A DNA stretch of 64,000 bases, from contig NZ_CP059564.1 of assembly GCF_014054525.1 (NCBI RefSeq), positions 630,357-694,356 of the forward strand, in the 5' to 3' direction. Positions 26,873 through 36,162 of this stretch are shown piece by piece. Position numbers and translations under genes: made by a program. This DNA is from Alysiella filiformis (GTDB lineage: Bacteria > Pseudomonadota > Gammaproteobacteria > Burkholderiales > Neisseriaceae). How positions within the stretch are numbered: position 1 is the first letter of the stretch; every line of letters begins with the position of its first letter. A model generated the notes under the pieces. It was not told where the DNA came from. It saw only the letters and a program-made list of their open reading frames with translations, and did no database searches.

Positions 26873-29800
26873 TCATTCCAGCATATTCAATTGCTGCCTT
26901 AAACATTCTTTTAACAATGCTTTGTCATCGTTGAGTTCTGCCAATTCTGCTGCCAATTTCCAATATTGAAATGAATCTTGCTCAAATTGATGATGGGCTT
27001 GCTTGTTTTTGCCTGAGCGCAAAGCCGCTAACGCATATAAATATTCGGCTTGTGGCGAATGTTCAATATGGGATAAATATTCTAGCACTTTTTTCCAATC
27101 CCGTGCCACATACCATTTTTTGGCTTCATGCAAAATGAGTGCCGCATTTTTGGGGTATTTTTGGCGAAATTGTGCCCGCCAATACGCTTCGGCTTGTGTA
27201 TTGCCGCTTTTACTCAATTCATTCAAATAATCGGCGAGCAAATCTTCGGGTATCATCAATAAATTTTCTTCAAAAGCACGATTTAATTGATTAAACAATT
27301 TCTCGCCATCGCCTTTTAATTTTGCCAAACGGGCAATGGCAACGCGGCAACTGGGGTCATTGCGCGAGTGTGTTTCAAAGCGTACCAAATATTGATGGGC
27401 ATCGGGCAATTTAACCAAATTCATGCAAATGTATGCGGCGAGCAATTCCAGTTTCAGGCTGCCTTTATCATCTTGGCTCAATTTATTCAAAGCCACATCA
27501 ATCAAATCAAGTGTTTCAAAATAAAGCTGTTGATGTAATTTCTGGGCAATCATCAAAATCATTTGATGTTCCTCTGCCAATTTCTGCTCCAAACGTGCAA
27601 ATAAGGCAGCAAACGATTTTTCGTCTTGATGATATGCCGCAGCCAAAAGTGCGCGACAATGGTCGTGTGGTGTACCCATGGCTGAATTTTGCGCGAAAAA
27701 TGCAGCACCCGATACCGCATCGCCAATTTCCAAATGGATTTTGGCTTGCCAATAATCGCGGTTGATGGGGCATTCATTCAGATAATTTTGCAAGCCATTC
27801 AACTGCTTGTCTTGGAATAAAGCATGACAATAACGTTGTTGATAAGTGGATTTGGTCGCGTCATCAAGTTGATGTTCCGACAGCAAATGATGAATCCGTG
27901 AAGCCGCCAAATGCCAAGCCTTGTGTGTTTCAGCCTGCTCAATCATGCGTTCAATAATGGGCAAAGGGTTTACCGTATCGGGTTTATCCAAATTCATAAT
28001 GGCTTGGTAAACGCGTTCGCAATTCAAGTTATCCCTAAATGCAAAAGTTTTATTGCCCCTTTCCTGATAGATTTTTAAATTATCATCATTACCATGAATC
28101 AATTGATTTAATTTAATTAATAATGCTGATTCTGTATGGGCAATGTCACCAAAACCATCTCGTTCATAATCAAAATAGCCTTTTTGATAGGTATGTGCTC
28201 CTGAAAAAACGTCCTCATGGTCAAATTGATAATAAAGAATGGGTTTATTTAAATAAGCAATATCAAATGCTACCGAAGAATAATCAGTAATAAGCATGGA
28301 GGCTGCGTGAAACAACTGCTGAATACCATAATCTGAATAATTATAAATTTGGATAAAACCAGGTACGGTAAATTCATCCATATATTGTTTGATATTGGGG
28401 TGTGGTGCAAAAATGATTTTATATCCTTTTTGATGTAACTCATACAAAGTGTGATGATTCAGTAAACCATGCCAATGTTTGGCATAATTTGTTTGCATAA
28501 AATCAGGATTTTTCTCCCTTTCTGTCCCTTTAATGGTGGGACCAGAAATACCACTGCGCCATGTTGGCATAATTAAAATTTGCTTACTATTTGGCTGATT
28601 CTGTGTAATCAATTTATCATAACGGGGAAAACCTGTTAGTTTCACTTCTTTACTGCTAAATTTATATGAAGTTCCATTATCAACAATAGAATGGTACTCA
28701 TCGTGGCTTGCTGTGATAAATAGGGCAATTTTTTTACCATTGAGCCAATTGGATAAATTATCTTTGGTAATGCCATGTTGCAAGAATACATAATCTTTAT
28801 CCAATAAAGAATCATCTTGAAAATAATGTGTAATATAACCATCAATATGGCTACTGATGATTTTGGCACATGTTTTTAATTTATTTTCAAAATCGGCTGA
28901 GCCAAAATCCAGCAGATTGAACCCTTTTTGGCTTAATCTTTCCCAATCAGGTGATGATTGTTTTAAGGCAAAATACAACTCATGATGTGCATGGTTTTTT
29001 TGTATGTATTCATACAAATGTTCTGCATTATCATCGGCTTGGTCTTCTCTATCCATAAAAATCCATGCCTGATTTTGTATGGTAGAATTTTGCATAAAAT
29101 GCTGTTGCACTTGTGATATAGGTAAAGCATCAAATTGCTGACCCAAAAACGTAAGTGGCACTTTTGTGTCATTTAAGCTTAATTTTAAATGTGCATCAGG
29201 ACAACATTGAAGCCAAATTTTATATTCATTGACGTATGTTTGCCCTACAAAATCATGGCGGCGTTGTTTATGATATACGGGAAAAATTTCTTGCCCGTCC
29301 ATTTCCCAGTATTCCAATTCTGGAAAATAAGAGAAATATTTAATCAAAATTTGTTGTTTCTTTAAATCATAATCTTCAACATAGGCAATTTGTGAAGCGG
29401 GGCGTTTGTGTTTAAATAACCCCAATAATGCCACTTTTTGAAACCACCAAACACCAGCCAGATTGAAACGCAAAATGGTATTATCATCAATATATTCAAA
29501 CATTTGATGAAGTAATGAAACAAATTCATCTTGTTGCTCAGTGGTTAAATGAGACAAGGCGGCAGGATTGTTCACAATGCGACCAAAATACCAAATGATG
29601 TGGTACAGTGCGATTCTTTGAATGTGTTCGGGTATGGCACCGAATTTTTGTTGGGCTGTTTTTAAAATTTCAATACAGCCCTTTTCAATAACCCGTGAAA
29701 ACAACAATGGATTCTGCCACGCTGAATCCAAGGTTGAAGAACCATCGGAGCGTTTTCGATAAAAATAGCTGACATCGGCAATAAAACCCGCATGGCTACT

Positions 29801-30523
29801 CTGCTGACAAGACAAAATGTAATCTGTGACAAATTTGGCATCTTCAAAGCTGGGTTTCATGTCTTTATCAAATAAAACATGATGATTTTTAATGTTTTCA
29901 ATTTTAAAGAATGCGGTGCTGGCTGATAGTTGTAAATGATTTTTCAGGTTGGTAAGTGTGCATTGGCTATTACCATTGGCAAAACGGTATTTTAAAGGGT
30001 GGGTATCTTTGATGATTTGTTGGTCTTCAAAATAAAATTTTAATGGGCAACAAATGATACTGAAATGGGTATTTTGTCCAATAAATTGGTCTATTTTATA
30101 AAAATAATCTGGTGAAATAAAATCATCGGGGTCAATAAAAGTGACCCACTCTGTTTGCACATGTTCTAAACCCAAATTGCGTGCCGAGGCTTGCCCGCCA
30201 TTCTCTTTATAAAAATAATGAATGTTATTGGGGAATTTGCTTTGCCATTTTTTGATGATTTGGGCAGAATGGTCGGTGGAACCGTCATCTACCAAAATGA
30301 TTTGTATGTGTTTTTTGAAATCCAAACTTTGTTTGACTATGCTGTTGAAATAGTCGTCTAGGTATTTTTCTACATTGTAGACGGCTGATACAATGGTGTA
30401 GTGATGTGTGCCATTGTATTTCATGGGCAAATGTTTTTTAAGCTGCATGCTGCGTTTGATGTACATGTCTTTCAAAAACAATTTGGGATTGCTTAAAAGT
30501 TTTTTGAATTTTTTGTGATTCAT
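26873..30523 (-). CDS. GT2 glycosyltransferase - TagF-like polymerase - helical repeat fusion
   Basis: A 1,216-residue cytoplasmic protein in three parts. Residues 40-300 are a GT-A glycosyltransferase with DDGSTD (D79-D80) and FIDPDDF. Residues about 560-830 are a CDP-glycerol glycerophosphotransferase domain with QHGITKD (about 582), FAPHPNIKQYM and TDYSSVAFD (about 746), as in TagF and Gram-negative teichoic-acid-like capsule polymerases. Residues 900-1216 are TPR-like helical repeats. The N-terminus LLSNPKLFLKDMYIK resembles that of the neighbouring Stealth protein. It probably builds a phosphate-linked capsule polymer from a sugar and glycerol-phosphate. It follows the Stealth gene by 23 bp in one operon. 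The product structure is not predictable by eye. Confidence 0.9.
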   Translation of the reverse strand: MNHKKFKKLLSNPKLFLKDMYIKRSMQLKKHLPMKYNGTHHYTIVSAVYNVEKYLDDYFNSIVKQSLDFKKHIQIILVDDGSTDHSAQIIKKWQSKFPNNIHYFYKENGGQASARNLGLEHVQTEWVTFIDPDDFISPDYFYKIDQFIGQNTHFSIICCPLKFYFEDQQIIKDTHPLKYRFANGNSQCTLTNLKNHLQLSASTAFFKIENIKNHHVLFDKDMKPSFEDAKFVTDYILSCQQSSHAGFIADVSYFYRKRSDGSSTLDSAWQNPLLFSRVIEKGCIEILKTAQQKFGAIPEHIQRIALYHIIWYFGRIVNNPAALSHLTTEQQDEFVSLLHQMFEYIDDNTILRFNLAGVWWFQKVALLGLFKHKRPASQIAYVEDYDLKKQQILIKYFSYFPELEYWEMDGQEIFPVYHKQRRHDFVGQTYVNEYKIWLQCCPDAHLKLSLNDTKVPLTFLGQQFDALPISQVQQHFMQNSTIQNQAWIFMDREDQADDNAEHLYEYIQKNHAHHELYFALKQSSPDWERLSQKGFNLLDFGSADFENKLKTCAKIISSHIDGYITHYFQDDSLLDKDYVFLQHGITKDNLSNWLNGKKIALFITASHDEYHSIVDNGTSYKFSSKEVKLTGFPRYDKLITQNQPNSKQILIMPTWRSGISGPTIKGTEREKNPDFMQTNYAKHWHGLLNHHTLYELHQKGYKIIFAPHPNIKQYMDEFTVPGFIQIYNYSDYGIQQLFHAASMLITDYSSVAFDIAYLNKPILYYQFDHEDVFSGAHTYQKGYFDYERDGFGDIAHTESALLIKLNQLIHGNDDNLKIYQERGNKTFAFRDNLNCERVYQAIMNLDKPDTVNPLPIIERMIEQAETHKAWHLAASRIHHLLSEHQLDDATKSTYQQRYCHALFQDKQLNGLQNYLNECPINRDYWQAKIHLEIGDAVSGAAFFAQNSAMGTPHDHCRALLAAAYHQDEKSFAALFARLEQKLAEEHQMILMIAQKLHQQLYFETLDLIDVALNKLSQDDKGSLKLELLAAYICMNLVKLPDAHQYLVRFETHSRNDPSCRVAIARLAKLKGDGEKLFNQLNRAFEENLLMIPEDLLADYLNELSKSGNTQAEAYWRAQFRQKYPKNAALILHEAKKWYVARDWKKVLEYLSHIEHSPQAEYLYALAALRSGKNKQAHHQFEQDSFQYWKLAAELAELNDDKALLKECLRQQLNMLE

Positions 30524-30546
30524 CTTTTTAACACTCTGTTTTTAAT

Positions 30547-31647
30547 TTAAATTTGGAAATAGGCTCGCAACATTTCTATCAATTTGCTGTGGTAATTGTC
30601 AATTTGTTGCTGGCTGTGAAAATCGTTGGCACAAAATGAATGGGGTTGTTGGTGATGGGCGTTTTGGTGTAACAGTTTGCGATATTGAGCGGGTGCTTTG
30701 TTTGAACGTATGTTGAAATAGTAACATACATCGTTGCTGAACGTGGCAACACCGTTTAAATACATCAACCATGGCACCAGAAAGGTTGCCAAATTCAAAT
30801 CGTGATTGCTGCGAAAGGCATTGGGTAAAAATGCTTTGATTTCATCTGCATACAGTTTCCACGCTGCCTGAAAAAGGCTTTTGCGTAATGGGACATAGGT
30901 GTGCACCAAGGGATTGTCAATTTGGCAACCGTGATGATGCTGCAACAATGCCATGCTGTTTTGCGATGCGGATAAGGTGGGGGTTTGCACCCCTTTGCTT
31001 TGCATGTGTTTCAGGCTTTTGTTGGCGACAAACAGTGAGGCTATGCCGTTGGCGCGAAAAAAGTGTTCTTTTAATAGGGGACGCGCCACAAACACATCGT
31101 CATTGAAATAAATGAAATGTTCACTCAAATTGGGTATGTTGTGCAAATGGGCTTCAATAACGTGTGAATTGAAGGTGGGCAAATATTGTTCGTCTATGAT
31201 TTGGCGGTGGTCTATGATGCTGACTTTGGGGTATTGGGCTGCCTGAAACCAATCGGGTGTTTGCTGGTCGGTAACAATATAAATGTGATTGACCCACGGC
31301 AAAAACGTTTGCACACTGTGCAGCGAATAATAAAGCTCATTGTGATTGGCAAAACGGGCTTCATCGTTGCTGTAAAGTGCGCTGTGCGTTGCCTGTTGGC
31401 TGCGTTGTTGGCGGCGTTGCTGCCACGCCATGTCGTGATTATTGACCCATGTGAACACCACATCAACGGCAAATGGGGCAAGTTTCAGGCGGCTTTCCTG
31501 CGATTCGAGGTGTTGGCTGTTTTGCAGGATAATGTGTTCTTCTGATTCATCAATGGCTTGCTCTATGTTGCGTATGGGGTGTTTTTTGTTCAAATAATCG
31601 CGGAAGAAAATTTCAGGCTGCCTGATGAATTTCTTGATTTTTTTCAT
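30547..31647 (-). CDS. Stealth-family hexose-1-phosphate transferase
   Basis: A 366-residue capsule enzyme that transfers sugar-1-phosphate units, related to the serogroup X and A capsule polymerases of meningococcus. The conserved regions are visible: CR1 VDVVFTWVNNHDMAW (about 61-75), CR2 FIYFNDDVFVARPL (about 175-190), CR3 around HTYVPLRKS, and CR4 near CANDF. The N-terminal FIRQPEIFFRDYLNKK matches the motif style of the downstream polymerase. It is the first gene of the minus-strand polymer operon; no export genes are in the window. Which sugar is used is unknown. Confidence 0.9.
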   Translation of the reverse strand: MKKIKKFIRQPEIFFRDYLNKKHPIRNIEQAIDESEEHIILQNSQHLESQESRLKLAPFAVDVVFTWVNNHDMAWQQRRQQRSQQATHSALYSNDEARFANHNELYYSLHSVQTFLPWVNHIYIVTDQQTPDWFQAAQYPKVSIIDHRQIIDEQYLPTFNSHVIEAHLHNIPNLSEHFIYFNDDVFVARPLLKEHFFRANGIASLFVANKSLKHMQSKGVQTPTLSASQNSMALLQHHHGCQIDNPLVHTYVPLRKSLFQAAWKLYADEIKAFLPNAFRSNHDLNLATFLVPWLMYLNGVATFSNDVCYYFNIRSNKAPAQYRKLLHQNAHHQQPHSFCANDFHSQQQIDNYHSKLIEMLRAYFQI

Positions 31648-31829
31648 TTTGGTATTAAATTTTTAAAAATTCAAAGATTTGGCTTATGTTTTATCAAAAT
31701 AGGGTAATGAGCCAAGCCACAAATATACCACAACTTATCATGGCTACGGTGTTTCAGGCAGCCTTTTTCGCACATTGTGCTGCGGTACAGGTACAATAAG
31801 GTGTTTTGAAACAAAGAAAATAACATCAA

Positions 31830-32465
31830 ATGATTGTTTCTATTGATATTGATGCGCAAAAAACCTTTACCCCACTTTGCCCCAACGAACTGCCCATTGT
31901 GGGTGGCGATGAAATTGTGGGCGAACTCAATGCCCAAGCCGCGCTTGCCGATTGGCGCGTGATGACCAAAGATGCACACACGCTTGCCGCCAAATGGCTC
32001 TGCCAAAATCGTGCCGATATGGGCAAACCCACAGGTCTCATCAATGCCGATGTGAAATGGGTGGCACACGCCATTGTGGGCAGCAAAGGCTATGAATTGC
32101 TCGATGGTTTGCCCGATGAAACGGCATACGATTTTTGTGTGTGGAAAGGCACATCGCCAGAATTGCACCCCTATGGTGCGTGTTTTCACGATTTTCAGGA
32201 GAAACTCAGCACGGGTTTGCTGGAATGGTTGCGGCAGCGTCAAACCCAAATTGTGATTGTGGGCGGTTTGGCAACGGATTTTTGCGTCAAAACCACGGTA
32301 TTGCAATTATTGCGCGGTGGCGATTGGCAGGTGTGGGTGAATTTGGCTGCCTGTCGTGGCATTGCGCCCGAATCCACCCAAGCGGCTTTGCACGAAATGA
32401 CGCAACACGGTGCCAAATTGTTCCCCCATGCCGCCAGCATTGCCGATGCGATTCAGGCTGCCTGA
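31830..32465 (+). CDS. pncA: Nicotinamidase
   Basis: Converts nicotinamide to nicotinate for NAD recycling. The 211-residue isochorismatase-fold protein has the DxQxxF motif IDIDAQKTF with Asp8, and the catalytic cysteine C152 in GGLATDFCVKTT. The metal-site region AKDAHTLAAKW differs a little from the usual WPxHC form, and here a longer loop (HAIVGSKGYELL) follows. The stop codon belongs to an uptake sequence (IQAA-stop). A long antisense frame over this gene is ignored. Convergent with murJ, ten bases apart. Confidence 0.88.
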   Translation: MIVSIDIDAQKTFTPLCPNELPIVGGDEIVGELNAQAALADWRVMTKDAHTLAAKWLCQNRADMGKPTGLINADVKWVAHAIVGSKGYELLDGLPDETAYDFCVWKGTSPELHPYGACFHDFQEKLSTGLLEWLRQRQTQIVIVGGLATDFCVKTTVLQLLRGGDWQVWVNLAACRGIAPESTQAALHEMTQHGAKLFPHAASIADAIQAA

Positions 32466-32475
32466 AAATTGAAAC

Positions 32476-34017
32476 TCATTTTTCAGCGCGTTTAAAATCA
32501 CGCGGACGCATGCCCATCGCCCCCAACAAACAAAAATACACCACCATCGCCAACACAATCAACAAACCCAACTGCAAGACACGGTGTCCGCCACCCACAT
32601 TGTCCCATTGCAATGGCACAAAGGTTTGCACCGCCCACAAAATCAGGGTCATGGCAAGCAATGCCGTGCCGATTTTCAGCATAAAGGTGCGCCAACCCGT
32701 TTGTGGCACATACATTTTTCGCGTACGCAAAATCACAAACAGCAATGCCGCGTTCACACACGCGCCCAAGCCAATCGCCAATGCCAAACCCACATGTTTC
32801 AAATGCCATACCAGCAATAAATTGAAAATTTGTGTGCTTGCCAGCGAAATCATTGCCACTTTCATGGGCGTTTTCACGTTTTTTTGCGCGTAAAATGCGG
32901 GCGCAAGAATTTTAACCAAAATCATGGCGGGCAAACCCACTGAATATGCCATCAGCGCGTATTGGGTCATTTGGGCATCGTGCAAGCCAAATTGTTGATA
33001 CATAAACAATGTCGCCACCAATGGAAAACCCAACACCGCCAATCCCACCGCCGCAGGCAAAATCAACAGCATACACAAACGCAAACCCCAATCCAGCAAT
33101 GCGGAAAATTCTGCCACATCTTCGCCAGCCGCGTGTTTGGACAAACTGGGCAACAAAATCGTACCCAAAGCCGCACCAATCACGCCCGATGGCAATTCCA
33201 TCAAGCGGTCGGCATAATACATCCACGACACGCTGCCTGAAACCAAAAATGAGGCAAAAATCGTGTTAATCACCAAAGAAATTTGCGCCACCGATGAACC
33301 GATAATGGACGGTACCATCTGTTTCATCACACGTTGCACCGCCGAATCGCGCCAATTCAATTTGGGCAAACGCAAAAACCCCAGTTTGTACAACCATGGC
33401 AGTTGAAATGCCAGTTGCAGCACCCCGCCTATCAGCACCGCCCAACCCAAAGCCATAATCGGTGGATTGAAATACGGCACAAACCACACGGCAAACACGA
33501 TAAACGACACATTCAACAACACGGGCGTGAAAGCTGGAATGGAAAATTGACCGTAAGTGTTCAAAATGCTGCCCACAAATGAAGACAGCGAAATCAATAA
33601 AATATATGGAAACACCACGCGCAATAAATCCACAGCCAAATCAAAGCGTTCGCCACCTTGTTGGGCAAAGCCGCTTGCGGTGAGCCAAATCACAATCGGT
33701 GCGGCAATCACGCCCACAATCGTTACCGCCAGCAAAGCCAGCGACAGCACCCCTGCCACATTTTGCACAAAATGGCGCGTTTCATCGGGCGATTGGTTGC
33801 GTTTAAAATCCGCCAACATCGGCACAAAGGCTTGGGAAAACGCGCCTTCGGCAAAAATGCGCCGCAACAAGTTGGGCAGCCGAAATGCCACCACAAAAGC
33901 GTCCATTGCCATGCCTGCGCCAAAAATGCGCGCCACAATCGCATCGCGCACAAATCCCAATACGCGCGAAATCATGGTCATGCTGCTGATTCGCGCCAAA
34001 ACACCCAATAAATTCAT
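32476..34017 (-). CDS. murJ: Lipid II flippase MurJ
   Basis: Moves lipid II across the inner membrane for peptidoglycan synthesis. A 513-residue protein with about 14 membrane segments and the MurJ/MviN signature near the N-terminus (SSMTMISRVLGFVRDAIVARIFG, RLPNLLRRIFAEGAFSQAFVP). Internal RPG-like and SVSWMYYADRLMELPSGVIG blocks also match. The start ATG 34017 (MNLLGVLARISS) fits the family better than the upstream MYTLRLS. Ends with basic residues. Divergent from bioH across a 344-bp gap. Confidence 0.95.
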   Translation of the reverse strand: MNLLGVLARISSMTMISRVLGFVRDAIVARIFGAGMAMDAFVVAFRLPNLLRRIFAEGAFSQAFVPMLADFKRNQSPDETRHFVQNVAGVLSLALLAVTIVGVIAAPIVIWLTASGFAQQGGERFDLAVDLLRVVFPYILLISLSSFVGSILNTYGQFSIPAFTPVLLNVSFIVFAVWFVPYFNPPIMALGWAVLIGGVLQLAFQLPWLYKLGFLRLPKLNWRDSAVQRVMKQMVPSIIGSSVAQISLVINTIFASFLVSGSVSWMYYADRLMELPSGVIGAALGTILLPSLSKHAAGEDVAEFSALLDWGLRLCMLLILPAAVGLAVLGFPLVATLFMYQQFGLHDAQMTQYALMAYSVGLPAMILVKILAPAFYAQKNVKTPMKVAMISLASTQIFNLLLVWHLKHVGLALAIGLGACVNAALLFVILRTRKMYVPQTGWRTFMLKIGTALLAMTLILWAVQTFVPLQWDNVGGGHRVLQLGLLIVLAMVVYFCLLGAMGMRPRDFKRAEK

Positions 34018-34361
34018 TTCACAATCAACTAAAAAAGAAAGCCGCAAAGTGTACACGCAAATGGATTTTCAGGCAGCTTTTTTGTGTTCAAGCTGCCTGA
34101 AAAATCAAATTGGACGCGGCAAATCGGCATAGGCAAAAAATGTCAAAATAGAAAAATATTTATCGTTCATCATTATTTATCACAAAAAATTTTATCTTGT
34201 AAACTGAAACCTTTGCAAAATCTACTTTTAAACTGATGTAGGGGCGGATTTGGGTGGTGCGCCACCGCCCCAAAGCGTGGGTGTGGCGGCGCAACGCCAC
34301 GTTTTTGCGTTGTAGGTGGCGTTTTGTGGCACAATGCGGCATTTGTTGAAGGATTTTTTTG
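34018..34361. repeat. Gap with DUS pair and fused family A and family B repeats
   Basis: Between divergent murJ and bioH. TTTTCAGGCAGCTT (34066-34079) pairs with AAGCTGCCTGAAAA (34090-34103). From 34206 a family A left end (GAAACCTTTGCAAAA) runs directly into an inverted family B copy (about 34250-34335, core GGGTGTGGCGGCGCAACGCC). No gene is supported. The promoter of bioH probably overlaps the right part. Confidence 0.65.
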
Positions 34362-35093
34362 ATGATGAAGCAACATCTTGTTTTGATTCACGGTTGGGGT
34401 GTGAATCGGCATATTTTTGATGATTTTCGCCGCAGGCTGCCTGAACATTGGCACTCGTTTGCCCCCAATTTGTTGGGGCATGGCGATGAGCCTTGCGTGG
34501 GCGATTTTACCGTGGCGCGCGCTGCCGAGCGCATTGCCAGCCAAATTGCACCGCAGAGTGTGGTGTTGGGGTGGTCGTTGGGTGGCTTGGTGGCGTTGCA
34601 TTTGGCGGCGCATTATGCGGATAAGGTGCGCGGTTTGATTTTGTGCAGCAGCTTTGCCAAACTTTTGGCTGAACCTGATTATCCAGCAGGTTTGACACAA
34701 TCTGCTTTGCACAAAATGATACCGTTGTTTGAGCAGGATTACCGCAAATTTATGCGGCAATTTTTGGAATTGCAGTTGTTGCACAGCCCTTATCGTGATG
34801 AAATTTTGCACAATGTGTTGCCTGATGTGGCAAAATGGGGCGCGCCGCAAGCCTTGCGTGGCGCATTGGCGGCGGTGGAGCAGGCGGATTTTCGCGCTCA
34901 ACTGGGGCAAATTCGGCAGCCCAGTTTGTTGATTTATGGTGGAAAAGATGCCATTACGCCACCGTGCATGGGCGATTATTTGCAGCAGCATTTGCCCCAC
35001 GCGCAAATCCACAAAATTGACAAAGCGGCACACGCGCCATTTTTGAGTCATGCCGATGAAGTGGTTGCCATTGTGCAAAATTGGATAGAATAA
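34362..35093 (+). CDS. bioH: Pimeloyl-ACP methyl ester esterase BioH
   Basis: Likely removes the methyl ester from pimeloyl-ACP in biotin synthesis. The 243-residue alpha/beta hydrolase has HGWGVN as oxyanion region, the nucleophile Ser72 in GWSLGG, an Asp in GGKDAITP and the histidine in AAHAPFLSH. These match BioH, including length. AAGGA eight bases before ATG 34362 sets the start. prmC follows after three bases, so the two are cotranscribed. No other bio genes are here, as is common for bioH. Confidence 0.88.
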   Translation: MMKQHLVLIHGWGVNRHIFDDFRRRLPEHWHSFAPNLLGHGDEPCVGDFTVARAAERIASQIAPQSVVLGWSLGGLVALHLAAHYADKVRGLILCSSFAKLLAEPDYPAGLTQSALHKMIPLFEQDYRKFMRQFLELQLLHSPYRDEILHNVLPDVAKWGAPQALRGALAAVEQADFRAQLGQIRQPSLLIYGGKDAITPPCMGDYLQQHLPHAQIHKIDKAAHAPFLSHADEVVAIVQNWIE

Positions 35094-35096
35094 TTC

Positions 35097-35930
35097 ATGA
35101 TAAATCAGACATTATTGCAATGGATTCAGCAATCGCCTTTGCCCAAATTGGAAACGCGCTTGCTGTTGCAACACATTACGGGCTACACTCGCGCTCAATT
35201 ACTCACGCGCGATACGGAAAAGCTGCCTGAAAATCAAGCCATTGAATTGCACAATTTAATTGAACGGCGCAAATGTGGCGAACCGATTGCCTATATTTTG
35301 GGCGAACGTGAATTTTATGGGCGCAATTTTCGCGTGTCGCCTGCCGTGTTGATTCCGCGCCCTGAAACGGAGCATTTGCTTGAAGCGGCTTTGTGCAGGC
35401 TGCCTGAAAATGGCACGTTGTGGGATTTGGGAACAGGGAGCGGCATCATCGCCATTTCCGCCAAATTGGAACGACCTGATGTGCTTGTTTTTGCAAGTGA
35501 TGTTTCAGATGATGCGCTACAAATTGCCCAAAGCAACGCGCACAATTTGGGGGCGGACGTTGCATTTGGGCAAGGTTGGTGGTTTCAAGCGGCGGGGCAT
35601 TTCAGGCTGCCTGAATGCGGTTGCGATGTGATTGTGTCCAATCCGCCCTATATTGAGCAGCACGATGGGCATTTGGCACAAGGCGATTTGCGTTTTGAGC
35701 CGCCACACGCGCTCACGGATTTTGCAGATGGTTTGGCGCATATTCGTGAAATTGCGGCACAAGCACCTGATTATTTAAAAGAAAATGCTTGGTTGATGTT
35801 GGAACACGGCTACAATCAAGGGCAGGCGGTACGCGAAATTTTGCAACAAAATGGTTTTCGCAATGTGGCAACGTTGCCCGATTTGGCTGGATTAGACCGC
35901 GTGAGTGTGGGGCAATTTCAGGCTGCCTGA
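35097..35930 (+). CDS. prmC: Release factor glutamine methyltransferase
   Basis: Methylates the GGQ glutamine of peptide release factors. The 277-residue protein has the PrmC N-terminal helical domain and the Rossmann motif LWDLGTGSGIIAIS, and the diagnostic catalytic NPPY in VIVSNPPYIEQ. Three uptake sequences lie in the coding region and show as peptides CRLPENG, FRLPEC and the C-terminal FQAA-stop; the stretch GWWFQAAGHFRLPEC looks like a DUS-driven insertion. Overlapping expression with bioH is likely. Confidence 0.94.
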   Translation: MINQTLLQWIQQSPLPKLETRLLLQHITGYTRAQLLTRDTEKLPENQAIELHNLIERRKCGEPIAYILGEREFYGRNFRVSPAVLIPRPETEHLLEAALCRLPENGTLWDLGTGSGIIAISAKLERPDVLVFASDVSDDALQIAQSNAHNLGADVAFGQGWWFQAAGHFRLPECGCDVIVSNPPYIEQHDGHLAQGDLRFEPPHALTDFADGLAHIREIAAQAPDYLKENAWLMLEHGYNQGQAVREILQQNGFRNVATLPDLAGLDRVSVGQFQAA

Positions 35931-35959
35931 AACCGATTTTTGATTTATTTTATTCATTA

Positions 35960-36123
35960 AGAACCTGTATTCACAATCTTAATAGCTTGCTTTTATTGCC
36001 ACTTCATGCGCCTACTACGTTGGCTTTTCACGCCAATATGTGCAATATTGGCATGAAAATCCGCCTTGTATTCGCAAGAATTGACAATAAAATCAAACCA
36101 TCAATCTTATGAATACAGGTTCT
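35960..36123. repeat. Family C element, complete copy
   Basis: A 164-bp element with ends AGAACCTGTATTCA and its inverse TGAATACAGGTTCT. The core holds TTGGCTTTTCACGCCAATATG. A second copy is at 55860-56002 and a minimal hairpin version at 42531-42570. It fills the gap between prmC and the carbonic anhydrase gene. No transposase; miniature element by structure. Confidence 0.7.
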
Positions 36124-36162
36124 AAAAATTTTTTATTTATGCAAAAATGAAAGGAAAGAACC

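Noticed and set aside
31671-32306. 211-codon minus-strand frame over pncA
   Set aside because: Antisense shadow of a well supported nicotinamidase; composition is typical of reverse frames here.
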